DNA of 8,048 nt from Hyphomonadaceae bacterium UBA1001 (lineage in GTDB: Bacteria; Pseudomonadota; Alphaproteobacteria; Caulobacterales; Aquidulcibacteraceae). The DNA lies in assembly GCA_002291875.1 (NCBI GenBank), contig DBAV01000173.1, forward strand, positions 1-8,048, read 5' to 3'. The notes under the pieces were generated by a model that was not told the DNA's origin, did no database searches, and saw nothing but the letters and a program-made list of their open reading frames with translations. Made by a program: the position numbers and the translations under genes. Every line of letters starts with the position of its first letter. Within the stretch, counting starts at the first letter, position 1. This document shows, in pieces, positions 1-7,887 of this stretch.

Positions 1-60
1 TTGCTGCGATGGGCCAGCGGCGATCTTTGCGGTTGCTGGAACGATGTTGCGGGATGGGTC

Positions 61-94
61 CCGGACACCGGTTCGCTTTGCTCACCGGTTCCGG
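61..94. repeat. Bulged inverted repeat downstream of phoD
   Basis: CCGGA (61-65) plus ACCGGT (67-72) pair with ACCGGT (84-89) plus TCCGG (90-94). This gives an 11-bp stem with one bulged C at 66 and an 11-base loop. The same stretch can be read as a direct repeat of CACCGGTTC at 66-74 and 83-91. It lies about 50 bases beyond the phoD stop codon, so it may end the phoD transcript, but no T-run follows on the minus strand. The rest of 1-143 shows no gene I can support. Confidence 0.4.
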
Positions 95-143
95 GATGAC
101 GGGGCGTTCCATGCCGGGTGGGGGCCTGAGACGCGGGGTGCGT

Positions 144-2009
144 TCAGGTGGGGGTGAAGGGGCCGATCCGGGATTCGCCGCGGGCTACGGTGAAGGTGGC
201 GTCGATGCTGTCCTGGAATGTCGGGGCCAGGATGTCGCTGACCTGGTGATATTCGGCGCGCAGCGCGTCGCGGCCGAATTCGACCAGCGCAAAGCCGTGG
301 CCGCGCAGGTGGCACCAGGCGATCTCGTCATTGACCTGGTCGAAGGCGCTGGACGGGTCGAAATCGGTGCCGCCCGCCAGATAGGCGCCAATGCCCGGCG
401 AGGTGATCGAGGTGGTGCCGATCTCGACGCCGATCCGCTCGCCCCCGGGCGTCAGCTTCAGTTCGTTCGCCCAGGCCGAATGGGTATCGCCCGTCAGCAC
501 CACCAGGCGCGCGCCGGCGGCCTGGGCGTCGCGGAACACGCGCGCGCGGGCGGCCGGATAGCCGTCCCAGGCGTCGAGATTCATCGGCAGGCCCAGGCGG
601 GTGAACTCGATCAGCTGGCCCGCCTCGGGAATGCGTGCCGCGAGGGCGCGGCGCTGTTCGGCGCCCAGCAGGCGCGTCAGGTCGGGCGCCACGATGCGGG
701 CCATCATCACCTGATTGCCCAGCACCTGCCAGCGCGTGCCCCGCGCGGTAGATTCGGAGAACTGGCGCGCCAGCCAGTCATGCACCTCGTCCGCCATCAT
801 TCGGCGTGAGGGATCGTCGATGCGCGCGCGCATGGCGTCGGTGTCGGGCAGCACCGCAAGACCCGGCGGCGGGCTGCGCGGGTCGATCGAGGCTGCCAGC
901 CGGGCATCCATCACCGGCCGCGGCGGGGTCGACGAGACGTCGAACACCATCGGCAGGGGGCGCACATTCGGGTCCTGCCCCACGCGGTCCATCGCCACCG
1001 GCCGGGGATTGGCCGGGTCGGTGAAGTCCCACGCCTGCAGGCGCGGGCGCAGGTCGCGGACATAGGAGAGCTGCTGGTCGCGCGCCATCAGGCGGGTTTC
1101 CAGCATGGCCAGGGTCACCATGTCGCCAAAGTCGAACGCCCGGTAGATCGCCGTCTGCGGGCGCCCGGCCTCGGGATCGCGGATCGGCAGCCATTCATAG
1201 AAGGCCTGGACCGCCACGCGCTTGCGGTCCGCCCAGACCCCTTCGGACACGTCGTGGTTCTGGGCCCCCTCGCGCCAGCTGTCATTGGTCGATTCGTGGT
1301 CGTCCCAGACATTGATGAAGGGGTGGGCGGCATGGGCCGCCTGAAGGTCGGGGTCCGAGCGGTACTGGGCATAGCGGCGCCGGTAGTCGTCCAGGCTGAC
1401 GATCTCGTGCGGGGGATCGGGCAGCCGTCCCAGTCGGGCCGCCACCTCGGTGCCATACCCGCCCACGCCATATTCATAGATGTAATCGCCCAGGTGCACG
1501 ACCGCGTCGATGTCGGGCGTCGCGGCGATCTGGCGGTAGGCGTTGAACAGCCCCCACTGATAGCTGCTGCAGGAAATCGCGATCAGGCGCACGCGCGCGA
1601 CGCTGCCCGCCGGCAGGGTGCGGGTGCGCCCCACGGGGCTGCGCGCGGTGCCGGCAAAGAAGGCATAGTGATAGGTGCGGCCCGGGCTGAGGCCGGCGGC
1701 ATCCACCTTCACGGTCCAGTCACGCTCGCCAGCGGTCACGACATCGCCCGAGGCGACGATGGTGTTGAGGTCAGGGTCCTCGGCGATGACCCAGCGCACC
1801 GGCACCGCGTCGCGCCGCTCGGCCGTCACGCGGGTCCAGAGCACCACGCGGTCCAGTGCCGGGTCGCCCGACGCCACGCCGTGCGCGAAGGTCACCGGCC
1901 CGTCATAGGCCGGGGCGGACCGCCGCGGGTCTGCGGTGGTGCACGCTGCCGGCACCAGGGCCGCTGCCCCCGCCGCACCCGCCAGAAGCCGTCGCCGGTC
2001 GATCCTCAT
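144..2009 (-). CDS. phoD: PhoD-family alkaline phosphatase, Tat-exported
   Basis: Predicted 621-residue secreted phosphomonoesterase/phosphodiesterase of the PhoD family, which frees phosphate from organic esters outside the cytoplasm using Fe and Ca ions. The N-terminus has a twin-arginine signal (RRR at 5-7, then a hydrophobic Ala/Leu stretch to about residue 20). VPAAC at 19-23 could be a poor lipobox. An N-terminal PhoD domain covers about 38-135 and the phosphatase domain follows. Visible family motifs are SCSSYQWG with Cys147, HLGDYIYE (172-179, Asp175 and Tyr178), VWDDHE (234-239), TGDTHSAWANE (506-516) and HLRGHGF (567-573). By analogy with Bacillus subtilis PhoD, Cys147, Asp175 and Tyr178 would be metal ligands. 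A Pro-rich section at about 318-400 looks like an extra loop. The ATG is preceded by GGGGAGGG (2014-2021), 4 bases away. It lies downstream of the TonB-dependent receptor gene on the same strand, separated by 113 bases that include a terminator. The family is certain; the natural substrate is not known. Confidence 0.93.
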   Translation of the reverse strand: MRIDRRRLLAGAAGAAALVPAACTTADPRRSAPAYDGPVTFAHGVASGDPALDRVVLWTRVTAERRDAVPVRWVIAEDPDLNTIVASGDVVTAGERDWTVKVDAAGLSPGRTYHYAFFAGTARSPVGRTRTLPAGSVARVRLIAISCSSYQWGLFNAYRQIAATPDIDAVVHLGDYIYEYGVGGYGTEVAARLGRLPDPPHEIVSLDDYRRRYAQYRSDPDLQAAHAAHPFINVWDDHESTNDSWREGAQNHDVSEGVWADRKRVAVQAFYEWLPIRDPEAGRPQTAIYRAFDFGDMVTLAMLETRLMARDQQLSYVRDLRPRLQAWDFTDPANPRPVAMDRVGQDPNVRPLPMVFDVSSTPPRPVMDARLAASIDPRSPPPGLAVLPDTDAMRARIDDPSRRMMADEVHDWLARQFSESTARGTRWQVLGNQVMMARIVAPDLTRLLGAEQRRALAARIPEAGQLIEFTRLGLPMNLDAWDGYPAARARVFRDAQAAGARLVVLTGDTHSAWANELKLTPGGERIGVEIGTTSITSPGIGAYLAGGTDFDPSSAFDQVNDEIAWCHLRGHGFALVEFGRDALRAEYHQVSDILAPTFQDSIDATFTVARGESRIGPFTPT

Positions 2010-2036
2010 GCCGCCCTCCCCAGATCCGATCTGTCC

Positions 2037-2051
2037 GCGCCATCATGGCGC
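2037..2051. promoter_or_regulatory. 15-bp palindrome upstream of phoD
   Basis: GCGCCAT-C-ATGGCGC is a perfect inverted repeat of two 7-bp arms around one central base. It lies 28 bases before the phoD start codon, between the upstream terminator and the ribosome binding site. Its position and symmetry suit a dimeric repressor or activator site, or a small hairpin in the phoD leader. No known operator consensus was recognised. Confidence 0.35.
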
Positions 2052-2063
2052 TGGATGCAAAGA

Positions 2064-2095
2064 GGCGAAAGGGGCCCTGTCGCGCGCAGGGCCCC
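2064..2095 (-). terminator. Rho-independent terminator after TonB receptor gene
   Basis: On the minus strand GGGGCCCTG (2095-2087) pairs perfectly with CAGGGCCCC (2079-2071) across a 7-base loop. It is followed by TTTCGCC and, slightly further on, CTCTTT. The hairpin begins 28 bases after the receptor stop codon. The T-run is short and interrupted, so some read-through into phoD is plausible. Confidence 0.7.
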
Positions 2096-2122
2096 CCGCA
2101 TCCATTCCCAGTCCGCCCAGCC

Positions 2123-4531
2123 TCAGAAGGCGCCGCGCACGGTGACCCCGACAAAGCGCGGATTACCGCGGATGAAGGTGGGGATGCCGAAATTGTCCCC
2201 GGTATTGCCGGCGTCGATGATGAAGTCCTCGTTCGTGACATTGGTCACGAAGGCCTCGACCGAAACCGGGGCAGCCTGGAGCGTGGCCACCAGGCGCAGG
2301 TTCAGCACGCCATAGGCGTCCTGGGTTTCGTCCACCGCGCGATCGGTGAAGTTGGCCCCGGCGCCAAAGGCCGGCTGAGGGCGCACCTGCAGGTCGGCCC
2401 GGTCATTGTCGTCGTCGAAGAACACTTCGGACTGCCAAGTGTAGGACGGGCGGAAGGACAGGTCGAACAGGCTGCCCACCGGAAGCGTGATGTCGGCCGC
2501 CAGCGAGAGCGAGTGTTCCGGCGACAGGCGGAAGCGGTTGCCATTGCGCGCGCCGGTCGTCAGCTGCGAGTCGTTCCACGCATAGGTGCCGATCAGGGTG
2601 ACGCCCTCGAAGGCACGCACGTCCAGCTGGCTTTCGAAGCCGGTCGCCTCGGCCGAGCCGGCATTGACCGTGATGATCTGGCCGGCCTGGTTGAAGGCGG
2701 TGGTCTGGAAGTTCTCGTAGTTGTAGCGATAGACCGCGCCCTCGAAGCCCAGCGCGCCGTCCAGCACGCGGCCCTTCAGCCCGACCTCGAAACTGTCGAT
2801 CTCTTCGGCCGGGATCACCGTGAAGCTGGCGTTGACGCTGCCCGGTCCGGGGGCGCTGCCCTGCAGCACGTCCGGGCGGCGGCCGCGATTGTACGAGGCA
2901 TAGACGTTCAGGTCGTCGGCCAGCGCATACCGTCCGACCAGGCGCCAGGACACGCCGTCAAAGGTCTGGCTGCGCGAGGCGACCGCACCGCCCGGAATGG
3001 CCCCGACCAGCAGCGGCGTTCCATTGGTGGCGCTGGTGACGCCGGTGCGCTTGTCGTCGGTGCTGAAGCGTACGCCGGCCGAAACCGACAGCGAGTCGGT
3101 CACCGCGAACGTGCCGTCGGCAAACAGGTCATAGCTGATGGTGCGGCCAAAGTTCTGGAACTCGTTGAACACGGTCGCGCTGGCCGCGATGGCCTGCGGC
3201 AGTGGCAGGACCACGCCGCCGCCGACCGGGAACAGCACCGCATTCAGCGCCGCGGGGTTGGTGCGCGCCAGGGCCAGTGACCCGTTCAGGGGGCTGGAAG
3301 GGTTGGCGCCGTTGGCCAGCCACGCCAGGCCCACCGGCGACAATTGCAGCGGCACGCGCTGGCGCGCCCGCTCCTGGAAGAACGACACGCCCGCAAAGCC
3401 GCTGAATGCCCCGCCGGCATCATAGGACACCCGCAGCTCGGCGCTGCGCTGGGTGCCGGTGGCGTCCTCGGCGACCAGCAGGATGGGCAGGGGGGTGCCA
3501 TCGGGATCGAACACCTCGGTCGCATCGAATTCGCGATAGGCGATGATGGCATCGAGCTGGATGGCGTCGGTGACCTCCCAATTGCCCAGGAGGGTGGCCC
3601 CGGCGATGTCGCGCTGGATGCCGATGGCGTTGCCGCCCTCGACCAGCGCGCCCGAGGTGTTCAGCGCCGCAAAGGTGAAGGGGCTGACCGAAGCGCCCGG
3701 CACGTTCACCAGCAGGTTGTTGGGCGCCAGCAGGGCCGGGGCGATGCTGCCCGACTTGAAGCCGGTGCCGTCCCAGCTGTCTTCCTGACGCTCGAACTGA
3801 AGGTCGAACCGCATGTCGTCGCGCGGCACCCACGCCACCGACAGGCGCTGCGCATTCGCGCCCGGCCCGTTCAGCCGCCCGCCCAGGATGTTGCGCTGGT
3901 TGCCCTCGCGATCGGTCGAGACCACCGCCGCACGCACCCCCAGCACACCCTCGATCAGCGGTGCACCGCCGGCGAATTCATAGCGCCGCAGGCCGTAATC
4001 GCCGACCGACAGGGCCGCCTCGCCGCCCGGCGCGTCGAGGTTGGCCTTGCGGCGGATGACGTTGATGCCCCCCGACAGCGCCGCGCGCCCGAACAGGGTG
4101 GCCTGGGGTCCGCGCGCCACCTCGATGCGCTCGACATCGAACAGCTCGACGAAGGCCCCACGGGCCCGCGAGATCGACACCCCGTCCTGGAACACGGCCA
4201 CGCGCTGCTCCTGGAAGGCCGCGCCATCGTCGGACGTCAGGCCGCGGATGACAAAGCCCGGATTGTTGGGCGACTGCTCCTGGACCTCGAGGCCGGGCAC
4301 GAACAGCGCCAGCTCGTCGAACTGGGTGATGCCCAGCTGCTGCAGGGTCTCGCCGGAATAGGCGGTGATGGCGACCGGCACGTCCACGATCGCTTCCTCG
4401 CGCTTCTGGACGGTGACGATGATTTCCTCGATGCCCTCGTCTGTGCTCGCCGCCTGCTGGGCCAGTGCGGGGGCCGTGCCCCATCCCATGACGGCCGCAA
4501 GGGCCATGGCGCTCGACATCATCCTGCGCAT
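2123..4531 (-). CDS. TonB-dependent outer-membrane receptor
   Basis: Predicted 802-residue ligand-gated porin that imports a scarce substrate across the outer membrane, powered by TonB-ExbBD. A Sec signal peptide ends near ALAQ at residues 22-25. A possible TonB box (EEIIVTVQ) lies at 35-42. The plug domain runs from about 45 to 165, with FVIRGLTS (93-100), VAVFQDGV (111-118), RIEVARGPQATLFG (135-148) and GGINVIRR (154-161). The remainder is beta-barrel, ending in VRGAF with the terminal Phe typical of outer-membrane proteins. There is no N-terminal signalling extension of the FecA/FpvA kind. The ATG at 4531 was chosen because the signal peptide starts there and GGGAG (4538-4542) sits 6 bases upstream; an in-frame ATG at 4660 would add 43 residues that destroy the signal peptide. 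The gene lies upstream of phoD and downstream of a Pho-box-like array. This suggests phosphate-ester or phytate-like uptake, but the ligand cannot be read from sequence. Confidence 0.93.
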   Translation of the reverse strand: MRRMMSSAMALAAVMGWGTAPALAQQAASTDEGIEEIIVTVQKREEAIVDVPVAITAYSGETLQQLGITQFDELALFVPGLEVQEQSPNNPGFVIRGLTSDDGAAFQEQRVAVFQDGVSISRARGAFVELFDVERIEVARGPQATLFGRAALSGGINVIRRKANLDAPGGEAALSVGDYGLRRYEFAGGAPLIEGVLGVRAAVVSTDREGNQRNILGGRLNGPGANAQRLSVAWVPRDDMRFDLQFERQEDSWDGTGFKSGSIAPALLAPNNLLVNVPGASVSPFTFAALNTSGALVEGGNAIGIQRDIAGATLLGNWEVTDAIQLDAIIAYREFDATEVFDPDGTPLPILLVAEDATGTQRSAELRVSYDAGGAFSGFAGVSFFQERARQRVPLQLSPVGLAWLANGANPSSPLNGSLALARTNPAALNAVLFPVGGGVVLPLPQAIAASATVFNEFQNFGRTISYDLFADGTFAVTDSLSVSAGVRFSTDDKRTGVTSATNGTPLLVGAIPGGAVASRSQTFDGVSWRLVGRYALADDLNVYASYNRGRRPDVLQGSAPGPGSVNASFTVIPAEEIDSFEVGLKGRVLDGALGFEGAVYRYNYENFQTTAFNQAGQIITVNAGSAEATGFESQLDVRAFEGVTLIGTYAWNDSQLTTGARNGNRFRLSPEHSLSLAADITLPVGSLFDLSFRPSYTWQSEVFFDDDNDRADLQVRPQPAFGAGANFTDRAVDETQDAYGVLNLRLVATLQAAPVSVEAFVTNVTNEDFIIDAGNTGDNFGIPTFIRGNPRFVGVTVRGAF

Positions 4532-4537
4532 CGTTCG

Positions 4538-4542
4538 CTCCC
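4538..4542 (-). promoter_or_regulatory. Ribosome binding site of the TonB receptor
   Basis: GGGAG on the minus strand, 6 bases before the ATG at 4531. It decides the start in favour of the form carrying an intact signal peptide over the longer open frame from 4660. Confidence 0.7.
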
Positions 4543-4594
4543 ACTCGTCCTGCCCCCCGCGGGGCGTGCATGGGGCGGGCGGTATGGGCGGGTG

Positions 4595-4634
4595 GCGACA
4601 GTCGCGTGTCGGTTGTTTGAACGGCCTGTGACAG
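4595..4634 (-). promoter_or_regulatory. Candidate double Pho box (PhoB sites)
   Basis: Reading the minus strand from 4634, four 7-mers occur at exactly 11-bp steps: CTGTCAC (4634-4628), CGTTCAA (4623-4617), CCGACAC (4612-4606) and CTGTCGC (4601-4595). The classical PhoB site is CTGTCAT-N4-CTGTCAT, i.e. the same 7+4 rhythm. The outer blocks match 6/7 and 5/7; the inner two match 4/7 each. The array ends 63 bases upstream of the receptor start. A -10-like CATACC (4586-4581) lies 8 bases after the last block. A PhoB site upstream of a receptor/PhoD pair would make biological sense. The divergent rluD start at 4673 is on the other side. Confidence 0.45.
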
Positions 4635-4672
4635 TGCGTGCCGGGGCTGTTGCACCGCAAACGGGTGTGGTC

Positions 4673-5767
<1,095 letters not shown>

Positions 5768-5942
5768 GGGCGTTGGCCCGGGCGTCGGTCGCGGCGCCGC
5801 GGCGCCGGCCGCTCGGACCGCGCCGAGGCCCCGTGCTGGGGAATGGCGAGGCCCGAAGATGACTGCGTTTGGCTTGACTCTTTGTGCCGATTTTTCGCGG
5901 GCCAGTTTGCGGCCCCTCTGGCCCGGAAACGTGCCGTGAAAG

Positions 5943-5962
5943 CCATATTCCATATGGTTTTT
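5943..5962 (+). terminator. Weak hairpin followed by five T
   Basis: CCATAT (5943-5948), loop TCC and ATATGG (5952-5957) form a perfect 6-bp stem followed directly by TTTTT (5958-5962). It has the shape of a small intrinsic terminator, but the stem is short and AT-rich. It could end rluD read-through, end a short leader RNA, or simply be part of an AT-rich promoter region. Confidence 0.35.
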
Positions 5963-6011
5963 CTTGCCTGCAACCGGATGCGCGAAAGGCAGCGTTTCGC
6001 ATGGGTTTTGG

Positions 6012-6038
6012 TTGCATTTCGGCGGGCAGGACGATAAG
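6012..6038 (+). promoter_or_regulatory. Possible promoter of the 69-residue gene
   Basis: TTGCAT (6012-6017) and GATAAG (6033-6038) lie 15 bases apart, about 30 bases before the start codon. The -10-like hexamer matches TATAAT at 4 of 6 positions and the -35-like hexamer matches TTGACA at only 3. The assignment rests mainly on position. Confidence 0.22.
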
Positions 6039-6058
6039 GTTCGTCCATCAACAGGGAT

Positions 6059-6063
6059 GGAGG
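6059..6063 (+). promoter_or_regulatory. Ribosome binding site of the 69-residue gene
   Basis: GGAGG, 5 bases before the ATG at 6069. It is a near-perfect Shine-Dalgarno sequence, supports this small frame as a real gene, and selects 6069 over the in-frame ATG at 6057. Confidence 0.75.
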
Positions 6064-6068
6064 TTCGG

Positions 6069-6278
6069 ATGCCTTTCGTGATGATCAATGGCGGCGGCCC
6101 GCTCAAGCCGGGTGAGGTTGATGGCACCGAAGCGATGGCCGACGAGATCGACGCCAACGTGGCGGCGAATGGCCCGGCGCTGACCCGCGCGCAGATTGCC
6201 GAGATCAACGCCCGCAATGGTTGGACGATGGAAGAAGCCATCCGCCAAATGAGAGCGGGCACCTATCCCGGCGTCTAG
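6069..6278 (+). CDS. Small acidic protein of unknown function (69 aa)
   Basis: I do not recognise this protein. It starts MPFVMINGGGPLKPGE, followed by a predicted helical C-terminal half (about 39-64: LTRAQIAEINARNGW, then TMEEAIRQMRAG) and the tail TYPGV. It has no cysteine, no signal peptide and no membrane segment, and is net acidic (about nine Asp/Glu against five Lys/Arg), so it is probably a soluble cytoplasmic protein. The strong GGAGG Shine-Dalgarno 5 bases before the ATG and the long upstream non-coding leader support translation. It is convergent with rpoH2; the two stop codons are 49 bases apart with hairpins between. The neighbourhood suggests, but does not show, a link to stress response. 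A DNA-binding or adaptor role cannot be claimed from the sequence. Confidence 0.7.
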   Translation: MPFVMINGGGPLKPGEVDGTEAMADEIDANVAANGPALTRAQIAEINARNGWTMEEAIRQMRAGTYPGV

Positions 6279-6286
6279 GACCAGCG

Positions 6287-6307
6287 CACCCCGGACTGAC
6301 CGGGGTG
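6287..6307. terminator. Hairpin between the convergent small gene and rpoH2
   Basis: CACCCCGG (6287-6294), loop ACTGA and CCGGGGTG (6300-6307) form a perfect 8-bp stem starting 9 bases after the small gene's stop codon. The symmetric stem could serve transcripts from either side. No T-run follows on either strand, so it would be a weak or factor-assisted terminator. Confidence 0.45.
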
Positions 6308-6327
6308 GGCCGCGGGTGGCCGGCCTG

Positions 6328-7212
<885 letters not shown>

Positions 7213-7217
7213 GGCGG

Positions 7218-7224
7218 CTCCCCC
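7218..7224 (-). promoter_or_regulatory. Ribosome binding site of rpoH2
   Basis: GGGGGAG on the minus strand, 5 bases before the ATG at 7212. It fixes the start and rules against the in-frame ATG at 7296. Confidence 0.7.
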
Positions 7225-7306
7225 GTCAGCGGATGTGGTGTTGCGGGCGGCCCCTGGGGTCTGTGTCCCGCTGTGTCGCGGGGTGCCGGACGGCAACCCG
7301 CATCCT

Positions 7307-7335
7307 CCCTACGCACGACGCAGGCGTGTGGATCA
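7307..7335 (-). promoter_or_regulatory. Candidate RpoE (ECF sigma)-type promoter of rpoH2
   Basis: On the minus strand TGATCC (7335-7330) is followed, after exactly 18 bases, by TAGGG (7311-7307). As I recall it, the Rhodobacter sphaeroides RpoE/ChrR promoter is TGATCC-N18-TAAGA, and rpoHII is one of its targets. The -35 hexamer and the spacing match exactly; the -10 matches 3 of 5. A start site near 7300 would give a leader of about 90 bases. Confidence 0.45.
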
Positions 7336-7354
7336 CCCGAACGCACAACCTCAC

Positions 7355-7382
7355 TTGTCAACCGGCGCGCGCGACCTAGGCT
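7355..7382 (+). promoter_or_regulatory. Possible housekeeping promoter of the MAPEG gene
   Basis: TTGTCA (7355-7360) and TAGGCT (7377-7382) are spaced 16 bases apart, about 35 bases before the ATG at 7417. The -35 matches TTGACA at 5 of 6 positions; the -10 is poor (3 of 6). The same bases read on the other strand give a perfect TTGACA (7361-7356) facing rpoH2. Confidence 0.35.
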
Positions 7383-7416
7383 GCGCAGCGGACGCGGGGA
7401 AAAAGGGGGGGTGGAC

Positions 7417-7845
7417 ATGGCGGAAATGCACCTGTTGCTGGCGGTTCTGGCGCTGGTGGCTTGGACGCTGGTGATGTGGGTGTGGATGTACGCCACCCGC
7501 CTGCCGACCATGCGCGCGGCCGCCATCGACCCCCAGGACGCCCGGCATCCGGGGGCGCTCTCTGTCCTGCCGGCCGGCGTGCGGCAGGTGGCCGAGAACC
7601 ACAATCACCTGCACGAGCAGCCCGTGCTCTTCTATGCCACCGCGCTGGCCATCCACGCCGGCGGGTGGGTGGACGGCGTCACAGTGGCGGCCGCGTGGAG
7701 CTATGTGGTGCTGCGGGTGGCGCACTCGCTGGTCCAGGCCACGATCAACCGGGTGGTGCTGCGGTTCGTGCTCTACGCCGCGGCAACCGCCGCACTGGGC
7801 ACGATGGTCGCACGCGCCTTCCTGGTCTCCCACGGCCTGGCGTAA
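7417..7845 (+). CDS. MAPEG-family integral membrane protein
   Basis: Predicted 142-residue inner-membrane protein of the MAPEG family (membrane-associated proteins in eicosanoid and glutathione metabolism), whose members include microsomal glutathione transferases. Four hydrophobic segments are visible at about 5-26, 68-82, 86-101 and 116-137. Conserved-looking positions are ENHNHLHEQP (60-69) at the start of the second segment and RVAHSLVQATINR (100-112), resembling the family's Glu/Asn/His and Arg-His-Asn signatures that line the glutathione site. The length is normal for bacterial members. The ATG is preceded by a run of G (7405-7411), a weak but typical binding site; an in-frame GTG at 7411 would add two residues. 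It is divergent from rpoH2, sharing about 200 bases of upstream DNA. A peroxidase or transferase activity is inferred from family only; many bacterial MAPEG proteins remain uncharacterised. Confidence 0.85.
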   Translation: MAEMHLLLAVLALVAWTLVMWVWMYATRLPTMRAAAIDPQDARHPGALSVLPAGVRQVAENHNHLHEQPVLFYATALAIHAGGWVDGVTVAAAWSYVVLRVAHSLVQATINRVVLRFVLYAAATAALGTMVARAFLVSHGLA

Positions 7846-7863
7846 GGGCTGGTGTCATCGCGG

Positions 7864-7880
7864 CCCACCTTGCTGGTGGG
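7864..7880 (+). terminator. Hairpin downstream of the MAPEG gene
   Basis: CCCACC (7864-7869), loop TTGCT and GGTGGG (7875-7880) begin 18 bases after the stop codon. A G-run follows, not a T-run, so termination would be weak. The stem abuts the repeat element to its right and may belong to it. Confidence 0.35.
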
Positions 7881-7887
7881 GGGGACC

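Larger units (their letters stand above)
5768..6068. other. Gene-free region with hairpins before the small gene
   Basis: These 301 bases carry no convincing gene. The first third is extremely GC-rich and contains the perfect 14-bp palindrome GGCGCCGCGGCGCC (5793-5806). That palindrome is flanked by CGGTC (5786-5790) and GACCG (5816-5820), a branched fold that may end the rluD transcript although no T-run follows. From about 5870 the composition turns markedly more AT-rich, with runs of T. Two hairpins follow: CCATAT/ATATGG (5943-5957) followed by TTTTT, and GCGAAA/TTTCGC (5982-6000). A weak promoter-like pair TTGCAT (6012-6017) and GATAAG (6033-6038), spaced 15 bases, precedes the small gene. 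Confidence 0.5.

Noticed and set aside
9..809. Long plus-strand open frame opposite phoD
   Set aside because: It is antisense to clear PhoD motifs, with Arg/Gly/Ala-rich low-complexity translation and no recognisable domain; a GC-skew shadow.
1254..3280. Plus-strand open frames of 353 and 474 codons opposite phoD and the receptor gene
   Set aside because: They cover the intergenic terminator and two real genes in antisense. The translation is rich in Arg, Ala, Gly and His without motifs, as expected from high third-position GC.
4532..4660. Longer receptor start at 4660
   Set aside because: It adds 43 Pro/Cys/His-rich residues before an intact signal peptide, lacks a good ribosome binding site, and would place the Pho-box-like array inside the coding region.
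3344..4672. Upstream extension of the rluD frame across the receptor gene
   Set aside because: The frame is open by chance. RluD family proteins begin close to the S4 domain, and the extra 443 codons are antisense to the receptor's plug and barrel.
5874..5902. TTGACT (5874-5879) as a promoter for a small RNA or the small gene
   Set aside because: The -35-like hexamer is good, but no -10-like sequence lies 16-18 bases downstream; that position reads GCGGGC.
7213..7296. Longer rpoH2 start at 7296
   Set aside because: The added 28 residues do not resemble a sigma factor, and a strong GGGGGAG precedes the ATG at 7212.
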